The notes beneath the pieces were generated by a model. The model did no database searches. It saw only the letters and a list, made by a program, of their open reading frames with translations, and had not been told where the DNA came from. A stretch of DNA of 5,456 nucleotides from assembly GCA_026996635.1 (NCBI GenBank), contig JALWKH010000146.1, positions 1 through 5,456 on the forward strand. Direction: 5' to 3'. The number at the start of each line of letters is the position of its first letter. Positions within the stretch are counted from its first letter, which is position 1. Origin of the DNA: Bacteroidales bacterium. Lineage in GTDB: Bacteria > Bacteroidota > Bacteroidia > Bacteroidales > JALTDM01. Positions 1-5,456 of this stretch are shown one piece after another. The position numbers and the translations under genes are program-made.

Positions 1-368
1 CCTATATAAGCTACGGTAAGTTTATTTTTGGAATAATTTAAACTGTCGGGAATAGTAGCCAATGTAGGAGTACCGGTGCTGTCTTTTGTCAGGAAAAAGT
101 TCCCGTAAATATTTGCTGCATCAATATTACCTCCCATCGCCACGGTAATATTTTTTTCTTTGCCAGTAAGAAAAAAGTATGCTGTAATGTTTATTTCAGT
201 GCAGTTGTTTTCCGGAGAAATATTATCGGGATAATTTAACCACTTATAATAATTTACATCCAAAACAAGATCTTCATTCAAAAACTTTTTTGACAAAGCG
301 GTATCTTGTTGAGCAAACAAAGATGTTACTGAAAACACAAAAATTAAAACAATGAAAAAGTTTTTCAT
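1..368 (-). CDS. Secreted protein of unknown function, N-terminal part (3' end outside window)
   Basis: The minus strand is open without a stop from the ATG at 368-366 to the left edge, giving 122 complete codons. The protein begins MKNFFIVLIFVFSVTSLFAQQ, a textbook Sec signal peptide: Lys at residue 2, a hydrophobic core from about residue 4 to 18, and a probable signal peptidase I cut after Ala19. There is no lipobox Cys. The rest seen is polar and rich in Asn, Thr, Lys and aromatic residues, with short alternating stretches (for example residues 59-67 and 72-78) that suggest a beta-rich exported domain; one Cys occurs at residue 56. I do not recognise the family. Any C-terminal sorting domain (such as a type IX secretion signal) would lie outside the window. 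The start is supported by the signal peptide. The gene follows metK, but a terminator ends just 5 bp before its start codon. That makes co-transcription with metK doubtful, and I see no convincing promoter of its own. Confidence 0.85.
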   Translation of the reverse strand, partial: MKNFFIVLIFVFSVTSLFAQQDTALSKKFLNEDLVLDVNYYKWLNYPDNISPENNCTEINITAYFFLTGKEKNITVAMGGNIDAANIYGNFFLTKDSTGTPTLATIPDSLNYSKNKLTVAYI

Positions 369-373
369 ACGCA

Positions 374-408
374 AAAATTAAAAAGGGGAAGCATGACTCT
401 ACCTCCCC
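374..408 (-). terminator. Rho-independent terminator after metK
   Basis: Read on the minus strand, GGGGAGG (408-402) pairs with CTTCCCC (391-385) in a 7-bp stem with one G-U wobble and a 10-nt loop. TTTTT, AA and TTTTT follow directly (384-374). The U-tract lies only on the minus-strand side, so this terminates metK rather than anything coming from the left. It begins about 10 bases after the metK stop, and its tail ends 5 bases before the start codon of the next gene, which is unusually close. Confidence 0.75.
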
Positions 409-418
409 GTTTAGCTTA

Positions 419-1690
419 TTATAATTTGAACACTTTTCTTATGGTATCCTCAAGATCAAGTTTTTCCCAACCGAAAAATTGAACTTTTTTCACTTTGTCG
501 GTATGCGTTCCGTCACTGTTTACATATCTCAAGAGAACTTCTTTTTCGTAAGGATCTCTTCCCAAATGACCGTAAGCCGCAGTTTCTTTGAAAATCGGAT
601 ATCTTAAACCGAACTTTTCAATAATTGCTTTAGGTGAAAAATCAAAAATATCGTTAATCTTATTTGCTATTTCTTCGTCGGTCATATTCACTTTTGCAGT
701 TCCGAATGTGTTTACATAAATGCTTATTGGCTTTGCAATACCGATGGCATAAGACAATTGCAACAATACTTCGTCTGCCACACCTGCATGCACCAAGTTT
801 TTAGCTACATACCTTGCTGCATAAGCCGCAGACCTGTCAACTTTGGTAGCATCTTTACCTGAAAATGCACCTCCTCCGTGAGGAGCCTTACCGCCGTAAG
901 TATCAACAATTATTTTTCGTCCCGTTAAACCTGTATCACCGTGCGGTCCGCCAATAACAAATTTTCCCGTCGGATTTACATGGAAAATGAACTCTTTATC
1001 AAATTCAAACAACCCTTTCAAATGTTTGGGTAATCTTTCCTTTGTTTTTGGTATCAAATATTTAAGCAAATCTTCTTTTATCTTTCTTTGCATCAAATCT
1101 TCATCATCGTCAAATTCATCGTGTTGGGTTGATATAACTATTGTATGAATCCTTGACGGCTTACCGTTATCATCATATTCAACGGTTACTTGCGATTTGG
1201 CATCGGGTCTCAAATAAGGCATCAAATCAGGATGATTTTTCCTAATATCTGTCAAATCTTGCAACAGCATATGAGCCAATACAATAGGCAATGGCATATA
1301 TTCTTCCGTTTCATTTACGGCATATCCGAACATAATACCTTGGTCACCGGCACCTATTTCATCTTTTCGTTCCACACCTTGATTAATATCCGGAGATTGT
1401 TCGTGTATGGTGGAAATTACTCCGCAACTTTCACCTTCAAACTTGTATTCCGGATTTGTGTAGCCTATATTTTTAATTACTTTTCTTGCTGTTTTTTGTA
1501 CATCAACCCACGCTTTGGTCTTTACCTCTCCCGAAATTACAACCAATCCTGTTGTAACCAATGTTTCTACGGCAACTTTTGAGTCCGGGTCTTGCCTCAA
1601 AAATTCATCCAATAATGCATCCGATATTTGATCCGCTATTTTATCGGGATGTCCTTCCGATACAGATTCTGATGTAAATAAGTATCCCAT
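419..1690 (-). CDS. metK: S-adenosylmethionine synthetase (methionine adenosyltransferase)
   Basis: This cytoplasmic enzyme makes S-adenosylmethionine from methionine and ATP, releasing phosphate and diphosphate; it supplies methyl groups and polyamine precursors. The family signatures are all visible: GHPDK at residues 13-17 (His14 catalytic, Asp16 and Lys17 ligands), the ATP-binding [12 protein letters not shown] at 113-124, and the glycine-rich GGGAFSGKD at 271-279 followed by [12 protein letters not shown] (282-293). At 423 residues it is longer than the E. coli enzyme (384). Extra length includes an acidic segment around 190-199 and a Lys/Phe-rich stretch around 216-235; longer versions are usual in Bacteroidota. 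The N-terminus [17 protein letters not shown] matches the family start, so the ATG is secure. Two in-frame TAA stops stand in tandem (421-419 and 418-416). The gene begins 6 bp after gldA stops, pointing to shared transcription. The gap is too short for a SAM riboswitch, and none is seen upstream of gldA. Confidence 0.98.
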   Translation of the reverse strand: MGYLFTSESVSEGHPDKIADQISDALLDEFLRQDPDSKVAVETLVTTGLVVISGEVKTKAWVDVQKTARKVIKNIGYTNPEYKFEGESCGVISTIHEQSPDINQGVERKDEIGAGDQGIMFGYAVNETEEYMPLPIVLAHMLLQDLTDIRKNHPDLMPYLRPDAKSQVTVEYDDNGKPSRIHTIVISTQHDEFDDDEDLMQRKIKEDLLKYLIPKTKERLPKHLKGLFEFDKEFIFHVNPTGKFVIGGPHGDTGLTGRKIIVDTYGGKAPHGGGAFSGKDATKVDRSAAYAARYVAKNLVHAGVADEVLLQLSYAIGIAKPISIYVNTFGTAKVNMTDEEIANKINDIFDFSPKAIIEKFGLRYPIFKETAAYGHLGRDPYEKEVLLRYVNSDGTHTDKVKKVQFFGWEKLDLEDTIRKVFKL

Positions 1691-1696
1691 ATCTTT

Positions 1697-2611
1697 CTAT
1701 TTTTTTGTAGTTAATAATTGGAAAATTTCTTCAAGAGATTTCTCTTGTTTGTGCAAAGATAATACAGTTAATTCGTTAGCCACTGCAAAATTAAAAATTT
1801 TGGGTCGCAAATCTTTATCCGACTTACCTGTCAATATCCATTTAAAACCTTTAATATGCATTGCTTTTTCCACACCCGGGATAGACATTAACATATCAAC
1901 CGTGACTTCTTTGTCAAATTCCACTTCAATTTTTACAAATTCTTCTTTTGTTATCTGCTGAATGTTTTCAACTGTGTCATTAGCAATAATTCTACCCTTA
2001 TTTATTATGATAACATTGTCGCAAATAGCCTCCACTTCTTGCATAATGTGAGTAGAAAGCATCACTGTTTTTTCTTTACCTACATTTTTTATCAAATTTC
2101 TTATTTCAATAATCTGATTGGGGTCAAGACCACTTGTAGGCTCATCAAGTATCAGAATTTCAGGGTCGTGTATCAATGCTTGTGCCAGCCCTACCCTTTG
2201 CTTGAAACCTTTGGAGAGTTCACCAATCTTTTTGTTTTGCTCGGGAGTAAGACCCGTAAGTTCAATTATTTCATCAACTTTTTGTTTTATGTTGCCCACT
2301 TTATAAATACGCGCCACAAAAGTCAAATACTCACGCACAAACATATCCAAATACAACGGGTTGTTTTCTGCCAAATAACCAATCATTTTTTGCACTTCCA
2401 ATTCGTGGTCGTCAATATCCAACCCGTTTACAAGCACTTGACCCTCTGTCTTGGAAATAAATCCCGTAATTATCTTCATTGTTGTTGACTTCCCCGCTCC
2501 ATTCGGTCCCAAAAAACCTGTTATGCTTCCTTTTTCTATCGTAAAACTAACATTGTCCAACGCTTTTTGCTTACCGTAAAACTTCGTCAAGTTTCTAACT
2601 TCTATCGACAT
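1697..2611 (-). CDS. gldA: ABC transporter ATP-binding protein, GldA type
   Basis: This 304-residue protein is the ATPase subunit of an ABC-2-type transporter. The nucleotide-binding domain fills roughly residues 1-210: Walker A GPNGAGKST (35-43), the Q-loop region IGYLAENNPLY (77-87, with Glu where many ABC ATPases have Gln), signature LSKGFKQR (132-139), Walker B ILILDEP (152-158), D-loop SGLD (160-163) and H-loop His188. A C-terminal domain (about 215-304) ends in EKSLEEIFQLLT, as in the GldA/CcmA-like group. Length, N-terminus (MSIEVRNLTKFYG) and tail fit GldA, which in gliding Bacteroidota works with the membrane proteins GldF and GldG. I infer the name from this resemblance; close homologues also occur in non-gliding species, so a general export role is possible. 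No permease gene lies in the window, in keeping with gldA often being unlinked from gldFG. It is the first gene of a probable gldA-metK unit, diverging from rnhB. Confidence 0.85.
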   Translation of the reverse strand: MSIEVRNLTKFYGKQKALDNVSFTIEKGSITGFLGPNGAGKSTTMKIITGFISKTEGQVLVNGLDIDDHELEVQKMIGYLAENNPLYLDMFVREYLTFVARIYKVGNIKQKVDEIIELTGLTPEQNKKIGELSKGFKQRVGLAQALIHDPEILILDEPTSGLDPNQIIEIRNLIKNVGKEKTVMLSTHIMQEVEAICDNVIIINKGRIIANDTVENIQQITKEEFVKIEVEFDKEVTVDMLMSIPGVEKAMHIKGFKWILTGKSDKDLRPKIFNFAVANELTVLSLHKQEKSLEEIFQLLTTKK

Positions 2612-2627
2612 AATCTCTACATTGTTT

Positions 2628-2635
2628 TATATTTG
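2628..2635 (+). promoter_or_regulatory. Candidate -7 box for rnhB
   Basis: TATATTTG matches the Bacteroidota -7 consensus TAnnTTTG exactly and would place the transcript start near 2642, giving a leader of about 30 bases before the rnhB ATG. No TTG is found at the expected -33 distance, which would fall in the first codons of gldA. It abuts the oppositely oriented box at 2636-2643. Confidence 0.4.
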
Positions 2636-2643
2636 CAAAAATA
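2636..2643 (-). promoter_or_regulatory. Candidate -7 box for gldA-metK
   Basis: The minus strand reads TATTTTTG, an exact match to the Bacteroidota -7 consensus TAnnTTTG. It lies about 25 bases upstream of the gldA start codon. A TTG that could serve as the -33 element is at 2661-2659, but the 15-base spacer is shorter than the roughly 17-23 usual for this class, so the call is tentative. Confidence 0.4.
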
Positions 2644-2671
2644 ATTCAAATAAAATTACAACTGCGAAAAA

Positions 2672-3268
2672 ATGAGTTTATTGCCTAAATATTCGGCTGT
2701 AATAGAAGCAGGTGTGGATGAAGCCGGAAGAGGACCTCTCGCCGGACCTGTTTATGCTGCAGCTGTTATACTTCCCGAAGATTTTGTTATTGAAGGACTT
2801 GACGATTCAAAAAAAATCAGTGAGAAAAAAAGATATGAATTAAGGAAAATTATCGAGGATCAAGCTCTTGACTACGCGGTAGCAAGTGTATCCAATGAAG
2901 AAATAGACAAAATAAACATACTCAATGCCACATACAAAGCAATGCACCTTGCCATTTCAAAACTAAAAATCAAACCTCAACACCTCATAATAGACGGTAA
3001 CAGGTTCAAACCCTACCTGGATATTCCTTTTGATTGCATTGTAAAAGGTGACGGAAAATATGCTTCAATAGCTGCCGCATCCATTTTGGCTAAAACTTAC
3101 CGTGACGATTTTATGATAAAAATTGCAAAAGAATACCCGCAATACGGCTGGGAATCAAACAAAGGTTACGGCACAAAAAAACATATCGAAGCCATTGAAA
3201 GATACGGCATTACATCTTACCACCGCAAAAGTTTTTTATCAAAATATATCTACAAACTTGATTTTTGA
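2672..3268 (+). CDS. rnhB: Ribonuclease HII
   Basis: RNase HII is a cytoplasmic, metal-dependent endonuclease. It cuts RNA in RNA-DNA hybrids and nicks 5' of single ribonucleotides misincorporated in DNA, starting their repair. The acidic active site is complete: Asp16 and Glu17 in VDEAGRGPLAGP, Asp108 in IIDGN and Asp127 in VKGDGKYASIAAASILAKTYRD-type context (residues 124-145). The GRG motif (19-21) that reads the ribonucleotide 2'-OH is present, and the C-terminal GYGTKKHIEAI and SYHRKSF elements are intact. The length of 198 residues equals that of the E. coli enzyme, so the protein is full-length. The ATG start sits 15 codons before the catalytic Asp, as expected; there is no Shine-Dalgarno sequence, only an A-rich stretch, which is normal for Bacteroidota. 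It is the only rightward gene in the window, diverging from gldA and converging on the lipoprotein gene. Confidence 0.97.
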   Translation: MSLLPKYSAVIEAGVDEAGRGPLAGPVYAAAVILPEDFVIEGLDDSKKISEKKRYELRKIIEDQALDYAVASVSNEEIDKINILNATYKAMHLAISKLKIKPQHLIIDGNRFKPYLDIPFDCIVKGDGKYASIAAASILAKTYRDDFMIKIAKEYPQYGWESNKGYGTKKHIEAIERYGITSYHRKSFLSKYIYKLDF

Positions 3269-3283
3269 ACAGCCAAAGGCTGT
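3269..3283. repeat. Perfect 15-bp palindrome just after rnhB
   Basis: ACAGCC (3269-3274), AAA, GGCTGT (3278-3283) form a perfect 6-bp stem with a 3-nt loop, beginning at the first base after the rnhB stop codon. No T-run follows on either strand, so it is not a standard intrinsic terminator. It may protect the 3' end of the rnhB transcript or be part of a dispersed intergenic repeat. Confidence 0.6.
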
Positions 3284-3312
3284 GTAATAACCTCATTCAT
3301 TCCCCCACCGAC

Positions 3313-3353
3313 ATACTGAGCACCGAAGATGCGTGAGTATCTTATTATTTTTA
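3313..3353 (+). terminator. Possible weak terminator for rnhB
   Basis: ATACT (3313-3317) pairs with AGTAT (3336-3340), and GCA (3320-3322) with TGC (3330-3332), across an asymmetric internal loop. The T-rich run CTTATTATTTTTA follows (3341-3353). The stem is short and interrupted, so its stability is doubtful, but it is the only stem followed by a T-rich tract on the plus strand between rnhB and the convergent gene. Confidence 0.28.
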
Positions 3354-3397
3354 CCAGATTGCCACGCTCCTCACAACAACAAAAAGAAGATTACTTG

Positions 3398-3461
3398 ATA
3401 ATTAACAGATTAACACATTAATCAATTGGCACATTAGCAAATTAATTCACTAACACATTTT
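3398..3461. repeat. Eight in-phase copies of a degenerate 8-bp tandem repeat
   Basis: Exactly 64 bases divide into eight octamers with plus-strand consensus CACATTAA (minus strand TTAATGTG): ATAATTAA, CAGATTAA, CACATTAA, TCAATTGG, CACATTAG, CAAATTAA, TTCACTAA and CACATTTT. One copy is perfect and most others differ by one to three bases. The array ends one base before the stop codon (3465-3463) of the lipoprotein gene, so it would lie in that gene's 3' untranslated RNA. From memory, similar TTAATGTG/CTAATTTG-type runs are common between genes in Bacteroidota; no function is known to me. Confidence 0.7.
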
Positions 3462-3462
3462 G

Positions 3463-4224
3463 TTAATCCCGCTTAAACCTGATTTTATCTGTTTGGTAAT
3501 AATCAGCACCTGCTTCAAAAGCCTTTTTCAAATCACGTAAATTGTGCATACCCCACAACATAACCTTACAACCTTTATCCTTAATTTTTTTCACCATAGA
3601 AGAATCCGCAAATTTGAAATGCATACTTATTCCGTCAATATTTGCTTTATCACATTTATGTAAAACATCTGTTCCGCTTCCGGCATAATAAAAAAGTGTG
3701 TAATTATCGTGCTTATTAGAGAGTTCGCTTAAAATTACGTCATCACCCGTCTCAAAAAACACAATATTTTTCCCGCTGTATTTTTTAGCAATACTTTTAA
3801 GTTTTTTCGCAAAAATCTTTTTCCTAGCATCATCAAGTCCGTAAATTTTAATATCAAGAGACACAATCTTACCCGAATCAATCGAGGACAAAAAACTGTC
3901 AACACTTATTATTTCGTACTTCTTAAAAATATATCTGTTCTTAGGCAATGAATCGTAAACCACAGAGGAAATAACCCCCTTTTTTTTAGGCAGACTGCTG
4001 TTATGCCAATAAACCAACACACAGTCTTTTGTCATCTGCACATCACCTTCGGTACCGTCAAGAATATTGTACGCTTTTAACAAGGAAGGATACGAATCCA
4101 AGGGGAGTAGGGATTTTATTCCCATTCCACCATGCCCCATAACTTTGGCATTATCAGGCACAACCAATCTGTGCGAACAACCTACCAACAGAAAAATAAG
4201 CAGGCTACTTATCAAGCCTTTCAT
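3463..4224 (-). CDS. Lipoprotein, glycerophosphodiester phosphodiesterase-like
   Basis: This 253-residue protein starts with a lipoprotein signal (MKGLISSLLIFLLVGC; lipobox LVGC, lipidated Cys16). The following SHR lacks the acidic surface-export signal of Bacteroidota, so it probably faces the periplasm. The rest resembles a GDPD-family TIM barrel, which typically splits glycerophosphodiesters into glycerol 3-phosphate and an alcohol. Seen in order are His31 (GHGG), GTEGDVQMTKD (57-67, with metal-ligand candidates Glu59 and Asp61), His74 in VYWHN, Asp124 and Lys126 in LDIK, Trp224 in KVMLWGMHN, and Asp246 in QTDK. Odd points are HGG in place of the usual HRG, and Asp124 where the family normally has Glu, so activity or substrate may be altered. 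The start is fixed by the signal peptide. It overlaps the end of the upstream thioredoxin-like gene by 20 bp, suggesting joint translation. No clear terminator follows it, only the octamer array. Confidence 0.82.
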   Translation of the reverse strand: MKGLISSLLIFLLVGCSHRLVVPDNAKVMGHGGMGIKSLLPLDSYPSLLKAYNILDGTEGDVQMTKDCVLVYWHNSSLPKKKGVISSVVYDSLPKNRYIFKKYEIISVDSFLSSIDSGKIVSLDIKIYGLDDARKKIFAKKLKSIAKKYSGKNIVFFETGDDVILSELSNKHDNYTLFYYAGSGTDVLHKCDKANIDGISMHFKFADSSMVKKIKDKGCKVMLWGMHNLRDLKKAFEAGADYYQTDKIRFKRD

Positions 4225-5456
4225 GCAAAAACCATTTCAAAGTTTTCAAATCCAAATCCTTTGCTATTATTTTTTTGTCCTTATCCAGAACATATAAGCG
4301 TGGTGTCATAAAAATATCGTAAATCATAATCAACTCACCGTAGTTCTTACCTGCGTAATAAGCATTTATCCAATCTGTATAACCGTTATCCGCTACATAT
4401 TTTTTCCAATTATCAAAATCATTAGTTGCAGTAATGGCTACAACCTTAAGTCCCTTGTCTTTATATTTTTTGTACAAGTCATAAAATCCGGGCGTAAACT
4501 GTTGGCAATGATGACAATCTGCCGACCAGAAATAAAGAATCATTAAAGGAGCTTTTATATCTTCAAAATTAAAAACCTTATCAGTATTCATTTCCGCCAG
4601 TGGAATTTCAGGTGCTTTTTCTCCGGTAAGAAGTTTTTTCATAATGTTTACTCTGAATTGTAACTTTTGCTTAAAAGACTCGGGCGAAGGTATTTTATCA
4701 TTCAAAAAATAATTTTCGGCAATAGCAATAAAAGCTTTCTCATTTGCCCATTTGCCCGAATTTTCAAAATTGTTTATCATCAATTTGGCAATAGCTGTAA
4801 GAGTTTGTTTATTCCCTTCTGCTTTTTTCAGTATTTCCAAAGCATCGTGCGCTATACTGTCAGAATTATTATATGCAACCTGTGTGAAATATTTATTCAG
4901 CTTATTGGCAAAAACAGTTGTGTGAATAAACCTTGGATCTGAAAAATCAACATAATCAAAAAAGTGATGCTTGTAATACATATATTTTTTATATCTGATG
5001 TCCATTTGTTGCTGTTCCGGATTTAATTTAGTATCAGCTTTAAATGTATCGGGAACAATTATGTCTTTCAAAGACTTGAGCAAATCAGCCAGAAAAGTGC
5101 CTTCTGCTTTTTTTATGTATTCGTCCCGTTCTTTATTTAAATAAGCATTAAACTTTTCAATATCACGATTTATCACTTTTAACGAATCTTGATTGCCTCT
5201 GTTTTTTTGCATCCTCTCCGAAAAACTCCTCATCTTTTTCCTGTTCGAATAAGATAACTTTTGGTAATCCAAAAACAACTCATTTTCTTTTGAACCCTCT
5301 ATTTTTGCCGTACCCATCAAGTCATTAATATCGGCAACTACCTTAAACTTACGGTTATTGTCATCTATAATTACCTCAAGAAATGATTTTTTTGGAAAAA
5401 CAATAAAATAAGTTCCTGTAGCTAATGTAGAGTCAAATTCAATGGAAGCTCTACCT
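4205..5456 (-). CDS. Thioredoxin-like envelope protein (DUF4369-DUF5106-TlpA type), 5' end outside window
   Basis: The frame is open from the right edge to the TAG at 4207-4205, giving 416 visible residues; the true start lies beyond the window. The TTG-ATG at 5320-5315 is internal: the 45 codons before it include FIVFPKKSFLEVII and DINDLMGTAKIEGSKENEL, which look like the end of a DUF4369 domain. A helical, charged middle follows, with DFSDPRFIHTTVFANKLNKY and IAENYFLNDK resembling DUF5106 (about residues 65-270). A thioredoxin fold of the TlpA/ResA group closes the protein, with WSADCHHCQQFTP (catalytic CHHC at visible residues 314-317, bases 4516-4505) and the cis-Pro motif MTPR near the end. 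Such proteins are exported thiol-disulfide reductases or putative antioxidants; the signal peptide would be off-window. The substrate is unknown. Its last 20 bp overlap the GDPD-like lipoprotein gene, probably one operon. Confidence 0.9.
   Translation of the reverse strand, partial: GRASIEFDSTLATGTYFIVFPKKSFLEVIIDDNNRKFKVVADINDLMGTAKIEGSKENELFLDYQKLSYSNRKKMRSFSERMQKNRGNQDSLKVINRDIEKFNAYLNKERDEYIKKAEGTFLADLLKSLKDIIVPDTFKADTKLNPEQQQMDIRYKKYMYYKHHFFDYVDFSDPRFIHTTVFANKLNKYFTQVAYNNSDSIAHDALEILKKAEGNKQTLTAIAKLMINNFENSGKWANEKAFIAIAENYFLNDKIPSPESFKQKLQFRVNIMKKLLTGEKAPEIPLAEMNTDKVFNFEDIKAPLMILYFWSADCHHCQQFTPGFYDLYKKYKDKGLKVVAITATNDFDNWKKYVADNGYTDWINAYYAGKNYGELIMIYDIFMTPRLYVLDKDKKIIAKDLDLKTLKWFLHERLDK

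Noticed and set aside
1190..1582. Plus-strand open frame of 130 codons antisense to metK
   Set aside because: It lies wholly within the metK coding sequence, and its product (rich in Phe, Ile, Arg, Cys) resembles no family and fits an antisense shadow.
2039..2488. Plus-strand open frames antisense to gldA (also 1749-1961 and 2118-2306)
   Set aside because: All are antisense to a clearly conserved ABC ATPase and have the low-quality composition expected of shadow frames.
2612..2671. SAM riboswitch controlling metK
   Set aside because: The leader upstream of gldA is at most about 25-60 bases with no helices of the needed size, and the gldA-metK gap is 6 bp.
3269..3283. Intrinsic terminator of rnhB
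   Set aside because: The stem is good but no T-tract follows on the plus strand (GTAATAACC) or, for the opposite direction, on the minus strand.
3329..3421. Thirty-codon plus-strand ORF in the convergent spacer (starts MREYLIIFTRLPR)
   Set aside because: It runs through the possible terminator, the REP-like segment and the octamer repeat, has no recognisable product, and is better explained by translated repeat sequence.
3398..3461. CRISPR array
   Set aside because: The units are 8 bp, contiguous, degenerate and without spacers; no cas genes are present.
4067..4297. Plus-strand open frames across the lipoprotein and thioredoxin-like genes (also 4667-4942)
   Set aside because: They are antisense to well-supported genes and show no signal peptide, domain or start context of their own.

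Overview
The window is AT-rich and looks like ordinary chromosome from a member of the Bacteroidota. The evidence is a GldA-type ABC ATPase, a DUF4369/DUF5106/thioredoxin-fold protein of the kind typical of that phylum, a MetK longer than the E. coli enzyme, start codons with little Shine-Dalgarno sequence, and -7 boxes of the Bacteroidota type (TAnnTTTG). I see no rRNA, tRNA, CRISPR array, insertion sequence, phage gene or toxin/defence module, and nothing that I can defend as a previously undescribed system.

Layout. Positions 1-368 (minus) hold the N-terminal 122 residues of a secreted protein that runs off the left edge. An intrinsic terminator at 374-408 separates it from metK (419-1690, minus). 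metK follows a gldA-like ABC transporter ATPase gene (1697-2611, minus) with only 6 bp between them, so the two are probably one transcription unit. A 60-bp divergent intergenic region (2612-2671) contains two head-to-head TAnnTTTG boxes and separates gldA-metK from rnhB (2672-3268, plus; ribonuclease HII). rnhB converges on a second minus-strand pair across a 194-bp non-coding spacer. That spacer holds a perfect 15-bp palindrome, a possible weak terminator, a degenerate REP-like segment and eight in-phase copies of an 8-bp repeat that ends one base before the stop codon of the next gene.

The right-hand pair is transcribed leftwards. An envelope thioredoxin-like protein (4205-5456, entering from beyond the right edge, active site CHHC) overlaps by 20 bp a lipoprotein of the glycerophosphodiester phosphodiesterase superfamily (3463-4224). 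The latter lacks some otherwise conserved active-site residues.

Functionally the window mixes housekeeping (S-adenosylmethionine synthesis, removal of ribonucleotides and RNA from DNA) with envelope functions (ABC transport, periplasmic redox, lipid-head-group-type hydrolase, one unknown secreted protein). The overlap of the last pair suggests co-production. Nothing visible links its function to metK or rnhB.
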